From Methylococcaceae bacterium UBA1147 (GTDB lineage Bacteria; Pseudomonadota; Gammaproteobacteria; Methylococcales; UBA1147): DNA of 64,000 bases. Position 1 is the first letter of the stretch. Every line of letters starts with the position of its first letter. The DNA lies in contig DBZZ01000076.1 in the NCBI GenBank assembly GCA_002311315.1, positions 40,621 through 104,620 of the forward strand, read 5' to 3'. The translations under genes and the position numbers were made by a program. The notes under the pieces were generated by a model. That model searched no databases, was not told where the DNA came from, and saw nothing but the letters and a program-made list of their open reading frames with translations. Of the stretch, positions 21,321-30,559 are shown piece by piece.

Positions 21321-22430
21321 CTATTTCGTAATTTCAAACTCGAGTATTGGCTTGACAACACTGCCCGTCGGCCCCAGGTTGTCGTATTCCGGCTTAACCT
21401 CCGGAATCATTTCACCCGAGGTTCTCGGTCCCCTGATAGAGGTCAAAAGGGCTTTCACAGGGTGGGCCAGCATATCCTCCACTGCGGTGGATTCATACCC
21501 ACAATGCGCCATGCAATTCGAACACTTGGGATTCTTTGAAGATCCGTAATTCTCCCAGGCTGTCTCCTCCATCAGTTCCGTGAAACTCTCCGCATAGCCT
21601 TCATCCACGAGCAGATAACAGGGTTTTTGCCACCCGAACACATTGCGTGTCGGGTTTCCCCATGGCGTACAGTTATAACGCTGATTCCCTGCCAGAAAAT
21701 CGAGGTAAAGAGTCGAGTGATTGAACTTCCAGCCACGTCCTTTACCCAGGCTGAAGATTCCTCGGAAAAGTTCCTTGATCGGCTTGCCCTTGATGAAAAC
21801 TTCCTGCTGTGGAGCATGATCGTAGCTGAAGCCAGGAGAGATGGTCACCCCTTCGACCCCCAGACTGGTGACATAATCCAGGAACTCCGCAACTTCGTCC
21901 GGCTTTTCGCCGTCGAAAAGAGTGCAATTGATATTAACCCTGAACCCCCGATCAAGCGCCATCTTGATTGCTTCCACTGCCCGATCGAAAACCCCTTCCT
22001 GACAAACCATTTCATCGTGCCGATCTCGATTACCGTCCAGGTGAACCGAGAAAGTCAGGTAAGGAGACGGCACATAATCACCCATCCGCTTCTTAAGCAG
22101 CAAAGCGTTGGTACACAGGTAAACGAACTTCTTGCGTTTTATGATGCCCTCGACAATCTGCGGCAGTTCCTTGTGCAGCAGCGGTTCGCCCCCTGGGATC
22201 GAAACAATCGGTGCATCACATTCGTCCACCGCGTCAAGGCATTCCTCGACACTGAGACGCTTTTGCAGAATCTCCTCCGGATAGTCGATCTTGCCGCAAC
22301 CCGCACAAGCAAGATTACACTGGAACAGCGGTTCCAGCATCAACACCAGAGGGTAACGCTTGACGCCCTTGATCTTTTGTGTCAAAAGATATCGTGCAAC
22401 GCTCAGCTGTTGCCTTAACGGTACGCTCAT
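21321..22430 (-). CDS. hpnH: Hopanoid biosynthesis radical SAM protein HpnH
   Basis: HpnH joins the 5'-deoxyadenosyl group to diploptene, giving adenosylhopane, the first step of C35 hopanoid side-chain building. The 369-residue protein has the radical-SAM cluster motif C38-x3-C42-x2-C45 (CNLACAGC), followed by the SIPGGEPLLH segment typical of the fold. More cysteines near the C-terminus (CSNCMAHCGYES) belong to the family pattern. A GGGAGG ribosome site lies just before the ATG, which overlaps the ispH stop by four bases (ATGA), so the two are translated together. A strong terminator follows. Confidence 0.95.
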   Translation of the reverse strand: MSVPLRQQLSVARYLLTQKIKGVKRYPLVLMLEPLFQCNLACAGCGKIDYPEEILQKRLSVEECLDAVDECDAPIVSIPGGEPLLHKELPQIVEGIIKRKKFVYLCTNALLLKKRMGDYVPSPYLTFSVHLDGNRDRHDEMVCQEGVFDRAVEAIKMALDRGFRVNINCTLFDGEKPDEVAEFLDYVTSLGVEGVTISPGFSYDHAPQQEVFIKGKPIKELFRGIFSLGKGRGWKFNHSTLYLDFLAGNQRYNCTPWGNPTRNVFGWQKPCYLLVDEGYAESFTELMEETAWENYGSSKNPKCSNCMAHCGYESTAVEDMLAHPVKALLTSIRGPRTSGEMIPEVKPEYDNLGPTGSVVKPILEFEITK

Positions 22431-23419
22431 TTGCCTCCCCCATTGATAGTGGTATCACCTGAATTTCCGGTTTTCCTGGCCACTTTCATGGCCAGCCCAA
22501 CGGGCAGGCGGAAAGTAACGGTTTCCGGCTCTGCATCCATTTCCACGATCTTGCCAATTCCCAATTCATCCAGTCTCTTCAGCACTTCCTGAACCAGCAC
22601 TTCTGGAGTAGAAGCGCCTGCGGAAATACCAACCCGAAGATCCGGACTGAACCAAGACAGATCAAGATCACTTGCATCTTCAACCAGAAAGGAATTTACA
22701 CCCATTTGTTCGCCAACTTCCCGAAGCCTGTTCGAATTGGAACTATTCCTTGCTCCGACCACGATCAGAAGGTCCACCTCTCCGGCGAGTTTCCTCACCG
22801 CTAACTGACGATTCTGCGTGGCATAGCAGATGTCGTCCTTCCGAGGCTCGATAACCCTAGGAAACTTTTTCTTGATAGCCACCTGAATATTCTTGGTGTC
22901 ATCCACGGACAGAGTGGTCTGAGTCACATAGGTCAGGCGAGAGGAATCCTTAACCCGCAGTTTTTCCACATCGCGTTCATCCTGTACCAGATAAATCTCT
23001 CCGCCATAACTGCGGTCATAATGACCCAGGGTTCCATTAACCTCTGGATGCCCCGCATGACCGATCAGGATCACTTCGTTACCGGCCTTGGCATTGCGAA
23101 CCACTTCGAGATGAACTTTGGTCACCAGCGGACACGTTGCATTGAGCACATTCAAGCCACGAGCTTCAGCATCGACGATCATCTTTTCGGCTACGCCGTG
23201 GGCACTGAAAACCGTCACTGCATCGGCCGGCACTTCATCCAGCGTTTCCACAAACACGGCTCCCCTACCCCTGAGGTCCTCGACGACTCGCTGGTTGTGG
23301 ACAATTTCGTGAACCACATAGACCGGCGCTCCGTAGATCTCCAGGGCGGATTCCACGATCTCAATTGCCCTGACTACACCGGCACAAAACCCTCTCGGCT
23401 GGGTCATCAAAATATCCAC
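22427..23419 (-). CDS. ispH: 4-hydroxy-3-methylbut-2-enyl diphosphate reductase
   Basis: IspH is the last MEP-pathway enzyme. It is an iron-sulfur reductase that makes isopentenyl and dimethylallyl diphosphate. The three cluster cysteines are present at C12 (RGFCAGV), C96 (NATCPLV) and C198 (DDICYAT). The GTG at 23419 is chosen because GAGGG sits eight bases upstream and the resulting MDILMTQPRGFCAGV lines up with E. coli IspH; a TTG at 23425 is the alternative. The gene is 330 residues long and overlaps hpnH by four bases. This tie to a hopanoid gene is unusual, since ispH often sits with lspA and fkpB. Confidence 0.96.
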   Translation of the reverse strand: MDILMTQPRGFCAGVVRAIEIVESALEIYGAPVYVVHEIVHNQRVVEDLRGRGAVFVETLDEVPADAVTVFSAHGVAEKMIVDAEARGLNVLNATCPLVTKVHLEVVRNAKAGNEVILIGHAGHPEVNGTLGHYDRSYGGEIYLVQDERDVEKLRVKDSSRLTYVTQTTLSVDDTKNIQVAIKKKFPRVIEPRKDDICYATQNRQLAVRKLAGEVDLLIVVGARNSSNSNRLREVGEQMGVNSFLVEDASDLDLSWFSPDLRVGISAGASTPEVLVQEVLKRLDELGIGKIVEMDAEPETVTFRLPVGLAMKVARKTGNSGDTTINGGGK

Positions 23420-24027
23420 TAGCAATACCCTCGTTATAATTGTTCCTTATTTCAGCGTCCCCGCCTTGAATCAGGGAATTGACACGAACCAGCGTTGTCG
23501 TTATTTTGCAACATCTAAACAGCTATCACTGAACCTGTCACCTGAGTACCTGCAAGCCCTCGCCATTCATCACCTAATATAGGACACGTAAAAATGTGGG
23601 CACAGAAAACCTGATTCGATAGATAATTTTACTGGAAAATTAAGCCATTATCCAGAAACGAATGCAACCTGGCCATCAACTTGGTGCAATAAAATCCAAG
23701 ATTTGGCAAAACACAACAAATAGGAGGACAGCGAAGAACTATCGCCGACTTCCCAACAAACATTGTCATACCTTGACTCGACCGGAAATTTCTATAGAAT
23801 TCATTCAACTAAATTCTGATCTCTGTCGATACAGTAGAGGAAAATCTACGGAAAAATCAAACCGAATAATTGTTGTATTTTACCCAGTTCGAGATTTTCG
23901 AAAAAACCGGACCCACAAGAAAACCTCTAACGAGGAAATTGAAATAACCTGATTTCTATTTTAGACAGAAGCTTAGACTATTTTCAGACACAAACCTGGC
24001 TCCGTACTGCCTTGTATTTTTTACAAT
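23420..24027. other. AT-rich divergent regulatory gap
   Basis: About 600 bp separate the divergent ispH-hpnH and squalene synthase-shc operons. The stretch is clearly richer in A and T than its neighbours. A 96-codon plus-strand frame (23662-23952) has no homology I recognise and a composition unlike the neighbouring genes. A TATAAC close to ispH and a TACAAT abutting the squalene synthase start are possible -10 boxes without good -35 partners. The region probably holds the control elements for both hopanoid operons. Confidence 0.45.
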
Positions 24028-25113
24028 ATGATTAATGCAGCTGTCAAAATCTCTACCATGACTGTCCCAGAAGCGGAAAGCGTATTCGACCCCCCACTGG
24101 CAGAATTGTCGGATCTGGAAATGCAAACAATCCTTCTGGAGGGAGTCTCCCGGACATTTGCGATGACAATCCCGCAACTTCCGGAAGAACTATACACGGT
24201 GGTTGCCAACGCTTATCTGCTTTGCAGAACAGTGGATACGATTGAGGATGAGGTCAGCCTATCTACCGAGGCCAAAAGGGAATTTTGTAGAAGATTCATC
24301 GGCGTTGTAAAAAACACGGAGGATGCAGCAGGTTTCGCCACTGACCTGCACCCTCTGCTTTCGCAACAAACCATCCCTGCAGAACACGAGCTGATCGGCC
24401 ATCTTGACCGGGTCATTGGCATTACCCACAGCTTCTCGACGGAACAGCAGGCGGCGCTCGTGACCTGCATAGAAACAATGGCCGGCGAAATGCCTGAATT
24501 CCAGGACCTGGATCTCCACTGTGGGCTAAAAACAATGGCGGATATGGACCGCTATTGCTACTGCGTGGCCGGTTGCGTTGGAGAAATGCTTTCGAGACTC
24601 TTCTGCGCTTATTCGCCGGAAATCGCTCAACACCAGCAAAGGATGCTCGAACTGTCGGTTTCTTTTGGCCAGGGGTTGCAGATGACCAATATTCTAAAGG
24701 ACATCTGGGATGATCACCGGCGTTCGGTATGCTGGCTGCCGCAGGACAAGTTTACCAATCCGGCTTTCAATCTCGAGGAACTGACCCCGAACCACAACAG
24801 CCCCGCATTCCGGAAAGGTCTGGAACAATTGGTCGCCATTGCCCACCTCCATCTGCGGAATGCCCTGGAATACACATTGCTGATTCCAAAAACAGAAACC
24901 GGTATTCGCTACTTTTGCCTCTGGGCTCTTGGCATGGCCGTGCTGACACTGAAAGAAATCAAGGCCAATCTGGACTTTGCGGCTCCCGATCAGGTCAAAA
25001 TCTCACGACGGGCCGTCAAGTCAACGGTGCTGGCCACGCGTCTGGCCGTACGAAGTGACCTGGCGCTCAAAGCACTTTTCGCCATCACTTCGTACGGCCT
25101 TAAAAGCCGATGA
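24028..25113 (+). CDS. Squalene synthase (squalene/phytoene synthase family)
   Basis: The enzyme is expected to join two farnesyl diphosphates into squalene. The 361-residue protein has both Asp-rich motifs of the trans-isoprenyl head-to-head family: DTIED at 70-74 and DIWDD at 225-229. The segment before the first motif reads SRTFAMTIPQLP, resembling the single-enzyme farnesyltransferases (as in eukaryotes and Methylococcus) more than the HpnC/HpnD pair. No hpnC, hpnD or hpnE is in the window, which fits a one-enzyme route. The first ATG has no ribosome site and abuts a TACAAT; M11 at 24058 is possible. shc follows after 66 bp. Phytoene synthase activity cannot be excluded from sequence alone, but context argues for squalene. 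Confidence 0.88.
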   Translation: MINAAVKISTMTVPEAESVFDPPLAELSDLEMQTILLEGVSRTFAMTIPQLPEELYTVVANAYLLCRTVDTIEDEVSLSTEAKREFCRRFIGVVKNTEDAAGFATDLHPLLSQQTIPAEHELIGHLDRVIGITHSFSTEQQAALVTCIETMAGEMPEFQDLDLHCGLKTMADMDRYCYCVAGCVGEMLSRLFCAYSPEIAQHQQRMLELSVSFGQGLQMTNILKDIWDDHRRSVCWLPQDKFTNPAFNLEELTPNHNSPAFRKGLEQLVAIAHLHLRNALEYTLLIPKTETGIRYFCLWALGMAVLTLKEIKANLDFAAPDQVKISRRAVKSTVLATRLAVRSDLALKALFAITSYGLKSR

Positions 25114-25179
25114 AAGCCCCGGCATCTTGACCAGCAACAACAAACTTCAATTCTAACCAGGCCTATAAACGAATCTACC

Positions 25180-27144
25180 ATGCTAAAAGATACAGCCCAG
25201 GCTAACCTGAGGAAAGAACCCGCCGAGAAGGGTACAGCCCTGCCCGAAGGTAACTGGAAAGCCAGCCTGGAGCCAGCGATTAAAAAAGCGGAAAGCTCAC
25301 TACGAAAAGCCCAGCAAACTGATGGCCATTGGGTATTTGAGCTCGAAGCCGACTGCACGATTCCATCGGAATACATCACCATGATGCATTATCTTGGCGA
25401 AGTCGATGAACTTCTGCAGGCCAAGATTACAAACTACCTGAGGGCACGACAAAACAAGGATGGCAGCTACTCCCTTTTTACCGGGGGCCCGGGAGATATC
25501 AGTTGCACCACTAAGGTTTACTTCGCTCTGAAGCTGGCTGGAGATTCCTCCCGGCGGCCACACATGAGAAAGGCCCGCGAATATGTTCTGAGCCAAGGGG
25601 GGGCCGCGAAATGCAATGTTTCCACCCGGATTCTGCTGGCAATATTCGAACAGGTCCCGTGGAAAGCTGTGCCCTATATCCCAGTCGAAATCATGCTGTT
25701 GCCGAAGTGGTTTCCGTTCCACCTGGACAAGGTTTCATACTGGTCGAGAGCAGTGATGGTACCTCTGTTCGTCTTGTGTACCCTCAAAGCAAAAGCCGTC
25801 AACCCGTCCTCAACCAACATTCGAGAGCTATTCGTAACAGCGCCGGAAATCGAAGAACATTATTTTCCAAAGCGCGGCCTATTGAACAAGGTTTTCCTGG
25901 GGCTTGACTTCCTGGGTCGTTCCCTGGAGCCCTTCATCCCCAAACGCATGCGGAAGAAAGCGCTGCGCGCAGCGCAGCAATGGATCAGAACGCGACTCAA
26001 CGGCGAGGATGGTCTTGGGGGTATCTTTCCGGCCATGGTTCTCGCGTACGAAGCATTGTTGCTGCTTGGAATGCCGAAAGACCATCCGGATGTCGTAATC
26101 GGAAAAAAGGCGCTGAAAAAACTCCTCGTGGTCAACGACCATGATGCCTATTTCCAGCCTTGCCTGTCGCCTATATGGGATACCGGACTGGCAATCCTGG
26201 CCTTGCAGGAAACAGACTCAAAAGAAAATTCGGAAGAAATCGACCGCGGACTCGACTGGATTACTGAAAGACAGCTAGATGACGAACCTGGCGACTGGCG
26301 CATCGCTTGCCCTGAATATCAAGGTGGGGGCGGATGGGCATTTGAATACGAAAACCCTTACTATCCGGATGTCGATGATACAGCGCTTGTCGCCTACGCT
26401 CTGACCCAGGCCAGTGAAACGCGATTCCACGAATCCGCCCGCAAAGCAGCCCGGTGGGTCCACGTCATGCAGTCCAGAAATGGTGGTTTCGGGGCATTTG
26501 ACATCGATAATACCCATTATTATCTGAACGAGATCCCGTTCGCCGACCACGGCGCCCTACTCGACCCACCGACTGCAGATGTCAGTGCCCGTTGCGCAAT
26601 GTTCATGGCCAGGATGGTCGACGAACACCCTGAATACCGCAACACTCTCGATCAGGCAATCACCTACCTGCGGAATGAACAAGAAACCGATGGATCATGG
26701 TTTGGACGTTGGGGAACCAACTACATTTACGGAACCTGGTCGGTGCTTGTCGCTCTGGAACAGATCGGGATATCCAGTGACGACCCGATGTTCAAGGATG
26801 CCGTCTGCTGGCTGAAAAGCAAGCAGAACAGCGACGGCGGATGGGGAGAAGACAATCTGAGCTACCATGACACCGACTACAGCGGCAAGTATTCGTTCAG
26901 CACATCATTCCAGACCGCATGGGCCCTGTTGGGCCTGATGGCAGCAAGAGAAACCGACTCGGCCGAAGTCAGAGCAGGAATCAATTACCTACTCAAAACC
27001 CAGGAGTCCGACGGATTCTGGAACGATCCCTGCTTTACAGCCCCGGGTTTCCCTCGGGTGTTCTATCTGAAATACCACGGGTACAGCAAATACTTCCCGC
27101 TTTGGGCACTGGCCAGGTTCCGAAACACAGAATGCCGAAAATAA
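25180..27144 (+). CDS. shc: Squalene-hopene cyclase
   Basis: SHC (HpnF) folds squalene into hopene and diplopterol in one step at the inner membrane. The 654-residue protein carries the catalytic DVDDTA motif at residues 397-402 and several QW repeats, for example QQTDGHWVFELEA near the start, QNSDGGWGEDN and QESDGFWNDP near the end. The length is typical. No ribosome site is visible before the ATG. The stop overlaps the start of hpnG by 13 bp, so translation of hpnG is probably coupled. A terminator-like hairpin lies about 55 bp after the shc stop, inside hpnG. Confidence 0.97.
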   Translation: MLKDTAQANLRKEPAEKGTALPEGNWKASLEPAIKKAESSLRKAQQTDGHWVFELEADCTIPSEYITMMHYLGEVDELLQAKITNYLRARQNKDGSYSLFTGGPGDISCTTKVYFALKLAGDSSRRPHMRKAREYVLSQGGAAKCNVSTRILLAIFEQVPWKAVPYIPVEIMLLPKWFPFHLDKVSYWSRAVMVPLFVLCTLKAKAVNPSSTNIRELFVTAPEIEEHYFPKRGLLNKVFLGLDFLGRSLEPFIPKRMRKKALRAAQQWIRTRLNGEDGLGGIFPAMVLAYEALLLLGMPKDHPDVVIGKKALKKLLVVNDHDAYFQPCLSPIWDTGLAILALQETDSKENSEEIDRGLDWITERQLDDEPGDWRIACPEYQGGGGWAFEYENPYYPDVDDTALVAYALTQASETRFHESARKAARWVHVMQSRNGGFGAFDIDNTHYYLNEIPFADHGALLDPPTADVSARCAMFMARMVDEHPEYRNTLDQAITYLRNEQETDGSWFGRWGTNYIYGTWSVLVALEQIGISSDDPMFKDAVCWLKSKQNSDGGWGEDNLSYHDTDYSGKYSFSTSFQTAWALLGLMAARETDSAEVRAGINYLLKTQESDGFWNDPCFTAPGFPRVFYLKYHGYSKYFPLWALARFRNTECRK

Positions 27145-27866
27145 TAACCAAGGTTGGCCTGCTCGTCGCATTACCCGACGAGCGAAAGACCCTCACAAAC
27201 GCCCGGATCAAATCCGGGCGTTTTTCGCATCTGAACGAGAACACCATGATCTGTCTCTCGGGCGTAGGACCTGAAAATGCTTCCGCAGCTGCCATCAGTC
27301 TCATCGAGCAAGGGTGCGATGCCCTTGTCAGCTGGGGTTGCGCTGCAGCACTCAGGCCGGAGCTCAGGCCCGGTGATTTGTTAGTCCCAGAGCAACTCCT
27401 TTCCGCTTCAGGTGATTCAATGAACACCGACACGGTCTGGCGAACCAGGATTCTGGAAAGACTGGAAAATGGCCCAGAAATCTATCCAGGTAGCATCACC
27501 GAGAGTTTATCCCTGGTTACTTCGACCTACGAGAAAAAGCGGTTGGCGGCTCGAACAACGGCTGCTGCGCTGGACATGGAGAGCGCAGCAATTGTCAGAA
27601 CGGCTATCCGGCACAAAGTTCCGGCGATTGTAATCCGTGCAATTGCCGATACGGCTGACATGGATTTGCCCAAACCAGTCTCACTTTCACTGGACAACAA
27701 GGGAAATGTCCGCTTGCCCCTACTCATCGCGGGGCTAATCTGGAAACCCTCCTCAATCCCCGGCATCGCCCGTCTGGCCAGAGCATTCCGTTGTGCAACC
27801 AGAACGCTGGAGTATACGGCCCGGGAACTGCACTACGATTTTTCACCCGCCCCTCGCCCCGAATAA
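27132..27866 (+). CDS. hpnG: Hopanoid phosphorylase/nucleosidase HpnG
   Basis: HpnG removes adenine from adenosylhopane, yielding the ribosyl/phosphoribosylhopane used for later side-chain steps. The 244-residue product has the nucleoside-phosphorylase fold signs: an N-terminal VGLLVALPDE strand, ICLSGVGPENASAAA, and ALDMESAAIVRTAI, the conserved Met-Glu segment that contacts ribose. The ATG at 27132 lies inside the last codons of shc. The coding sequence contains a perfect hairpin plus T-run at 27199-27225 that looks like an intrinsic terminator. hpnN follows after nine bases. Confidence 0.9.
   Translation: MPKIITKVGLLVALPDERKTLTNARIKSGRFSHLNENTMICLSGVGPENASAAAISLIEQGCDALVSWGCAAALRPELRPGDLLVPEQLLSASGDSMNTDTVWRTRILERLENGPEIYPGSITESLSLVTSTYEKKRLAARTTAAALDMESAAIVRTAIRHKVPAIVIRAIADTADMDLPKPVSLSLDNKGNVRLPLLIAGLIWKPSSIPGIARLARAFRCATRTLEYTARELHYDFSPAPRPE
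27199..27225 (+). terminator. Terminator-like hairpin inside hpnG
   Basis: CGCCCGGAT (27200-27208) and ATCCGGGCG (27212-27220) pair perfectly around a CAA loop and run straight into TTTTT. A27199 can pair with T27221 to extend the stem. It codes for ARIKSGRF in hpnG, so it lies within a translated region. It could end part of the shc transcripts or attenuate hpnG-hpnN-hpnO when translation of early hpnG is slow. Confidence 0.6.
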
Positions 27867-27875
27867 ACGACACGG

Positions 27876-30536
27876 ATGCCACTCGCAAGCAAGGTTCATT
27901 CACTGCTCGAACGCTGTCTTGTGGCCTGGGTCTCGGCCATGATTCGGCACCGTTGGTTGTGCCTTGCCCTGATTTTCCTTCTCACCTGCGGCAGCGGTTA
28001 CTACACGATCGGGAACCTAGGAGTGAACACCGATACGAAAGAAATGCTTTCCGCCGATCTGCAGTTCCGTAAGGAATACGCCCGGCTCAACCGGTCGTTC
28101 CCCGAAGATGCACGAGCGATCCTGGTGGTAATCAAGGGGAGCAATCCAGAACAGACAGATATGGCTGTAAAGAGCCTCAGTCAGCAATTCAGAGAACAAA
28201 CCGATACCGTAGAATCAGTATACACGCCCAATCGAGGACCATTCTTTGACCGACAAGCCCTACTGTTCCTGAACGTAGATGAACTTGACCAACTGGCCCT
28301 AGAAATTACGCGCGCGCAGCCTTTTCTTGGCCGTCTCAGCCAGAACAACTCGCTGGATCAACTGCTGAACCTTCTAAATCGTGCGATCCCGAAACAGAAT
28401 GACAGTCATTCTCTAGCACAGACCGACAGTCTTCTGTTGGATCTGGCACAAAGCATACAGGCTGCACTGCAAGGAGGATATCAATCCATTTCCTGGCAAA
28501 AGCTGATGCTTGGAGACAATTCGACGCTGAACCAGAACACAGGTTTCATCCTGGTCGCTCCCCGTTTCGATTACAGTGACCTGGTCCCGGCCGAAAAGTC
28601 CATCCAGTCCATTCGCGCCATCTCACACGAATTCGAAGCAAACAACCGCGGCACCTCCGTACGACTGACCGGTGAAGTAGCTCTGGAGCATGATGAACTC
28701 GAGAGTATCAGCAAGGGCACCGCCGTGGCCGGGGCGGTTTCTTTGGTTCTGGTCTGCCTCAGCCTTGTCTGCGGACTGAGGTCAGTCCGGCTGGCAACGG
28801 CAACACTGATCGCTCTTGTCTCAGGGCTTATACTCTCGGCCGCGTTTGCGACTTTCGCCGTTGGCAATTTGAATCTGATTTCGATTGCATTCGCGGTTCT
28901 GTATATCGGGCTCGGGGTCGATTACGCCATCCATCTGTGCCTCAGAATCCAGGAAATGATTCGCGCCGGGGTATCCCGCGACAGCGCGGTCATCAACAGT
29001 GTGCGCTGTCTCGGTCCGTCCCTCATTCTTTGCTGCCTGACCACATCGATGGGTTTCTACTCTTTCGTACCAACCGCCTACCAGGGTGTATCCGAACTGG
29101 GAATCATATCCGGTACAGCGATGTTCATCGGACTTTTCATCACCCTGTCACTGTTACCCGCCCTCCTGGTTTGCCTGCCCGGGAAGGCAGGCGCATCGCC
29201 CCCTGAATCCAGCCCCATCCCGCGTAATTGGCACAGTTTCCCGGTTCGCCATCGGCGGTCGATAAAAATCAGTACGGCGCTGGTCGCCCTGTACAGCATC
29301 TGGAGCCTTTCGGATATTACTTTCGATTTTGATCCCGTTTCATTGCGCGACCAGGGTTCCGAATCGGTCACCACATTCAGGGAATTGCTGAAAAACAAAG
29401 AAACTTCTCCTCTGGTCATCTCGGTCATCGCCAACAACGAGAAACAGGCCCGGGAAAAAATCGGTCAGCTCCAACAACTCGACTCGGTAGACAGCGTGTT
29501 AAGTATTTTGGACTTCATGCCGGAAAACCAGGAAGAAAAACTTGAGATCATCGAGGCGCTTGACGATAGTCTTGGGCCACTGATGGGCAATTTCCCTCCG
29601 CTAGGGACCGTCGATGTGCATCGACAGACCGAAGAACTCGGAACCCTGTTGGCGATCCTCGACAGCAACGGCAATGCCCATGCGGAGCATGCTCACTCGG
29701 AAACCGTAGGCCGGCTGATGCTGCGTCATCAGTTGCGAAACCTGCTCGTGATCCTTGAACAGTCGACCAAGCAGGAAAAGCAAGAGCTTTTGGCAACCAT
29801 TCAGAAAGCAGCCCTGGAAAACCTGGCCGGGGCCATCGCTAAGCTCACGACCGCGTTAAACGCTTCGGCCTTTGACGATCTAAATGCTCTTCCCGAACCT
29901 TTCCTGCGCAGATGGCTAAGCCAGGACGGGCTTTTCCGGTTGCAGGTACAGCCCCGCAAGGACCTGAATGACCTTGACAACCTGCGGGAATTCGTAGAAC
30001 AGGTGCGGGAAGTAGCGCCCAATGCATCCGACCTTCCCGTAATCTACTTGGAATCCGGGAAAGAGATCGTCAGAGCGTTCCAGCAAGCAACGGCCTATGC
30101 GGTCATCGCAATCTCGCTGATCTCATTTATTGTTTTGGGAAATATCCGGGAAACCGGCCTGGTTCTGATGCCACTGTTCCTGACCGCCATTCTAACCGGC
30201 GCATCAACCGTGCTCTTCGACAACCCATTCAATTTCGCTAATATAATCGTCCTGCCGTTGCTGCTGGGCCTGGGGGTCGACAGTTCGATCCACATCGTGC
30301 ATCGTCTCCGACTGATGCAATACCAGCAGTCGGAGATCCTCAAGACCAGCACCGCCCGGGGCATCTTCTTCAGCGGCCTGACCACCGTTTTCAGTTTCAC
30401 CAGCCTGGCGTTCATTTCACATGCCGGGACTGCCAGCCTTGGTCTGTTGCTGACCATTGGTATCTTGCTGACACTAATCTGCACCCTTGTCGTTCTGCCG
30501 GCATTTGCAGTGAAACCCAAACCCAGTTTTTCTTGA
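27876..30536 (+). CDS. hpnN: Hopanoid transporter HpnN (RND/MMPL family)
   Basis: HpnN is an RND-type inner-membrane protein that moves hopanoids toward the outer membrane. The 886-residue protein has the MMPL layout: one N-terminal span (about residues 29-48), a periplasmic domain, a five-helix bundle from about 285 containing the sterol-sensing-like stretch GLGVDYAIHLCLRIQEM, a second periplasmic domain, and a matching bundle near the C-terminus with GLGVDSSIHIVHRLRLM. The length matches known HpnN proteins. Its context between hpnG and hpnO supports the assignment. The stop overlaps a TTG of the next frame, but the likely hpnO start is 24 bp further on. Confidence 0.93.
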   Translation: MPLASKVHSLLERCLVAWVSAMIRHRWLCLALIFLLTCGSGYYTIGNLGVNTDTKEMLSADLQFRKEYARLNRSFPEDARAILVVIKGSNPEQTDMAVKSLSQQFREQTDTVESVYTPNRGPFFDRQALLFLNVDELDQLALEITRAQPFLGRLSQNNSLDQLLNLLNRAIPKQNDSHSLAQTDSLLLDLAQSIQAALQGGYQSISWQKLMLGDNSTLNQNTGFILVAPRFDYSDLVPAEKSIQSIRAISHEFEANNRGTSVRLTGEVALEHDELESISKGTAVAGAVSLVLVCLSLVCGLRSVRLATATLIALVSGLILSAAFATFAVGNLNLISIAFAVLYIGLGVDYAIHLCLRIQEMIRAGVSRDSAVINSVRCLGPSLILCCLTTSMGFYSFVPTAYQGVSELGIISGTAMFIGLFITLSLLPALLVCLPGKAGASPPESSPIPRNWHSFPVRHRRSIKISTALVALYSIWSLSDITFDFDPVSLRDQGSESVTTFRELLKNKETSPLVISVIANNEKQAREKIGQLQQLDSVDSVLSILDFMPENQEEKLEIIEALDDSLGPLMGNFPPLGTVDVHRQTEELGTLLAILDSNGNAHAEHAHSETVGRLMLRHQLRNLLVILEQSTKQEKQELLATIQKAALENLAGAIAKLTTALNASAFDDLNALPEPFLRRWLSQDGLFRLQVQPRKDLNDLDNLREFVEQVREVAPNASDLPVIYLESGKEIVRAFQQATAYAVIAISLISFIVLGNIRETGLVLMPLFLTAILTGASTVLFDNPFNFANIIVLPLLLGLGVDSSIHIVHRLRLMQYQQSEILKTSTARGIFFSGLTTVFSFTSLAFISHAGTASLGLLLTIGILLTLICTLVVLPAFAVKPKPSFS

Positions 30537-30559
30537 ATTCAACCCTTTCGAGGTCATTG

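Noticed and set aside
23662..23952. 96-codon plus-strand frame in the AT-rich gap
   Set aside because: It looks like chance coding in AT-rich DNA, with no homology or start signal.
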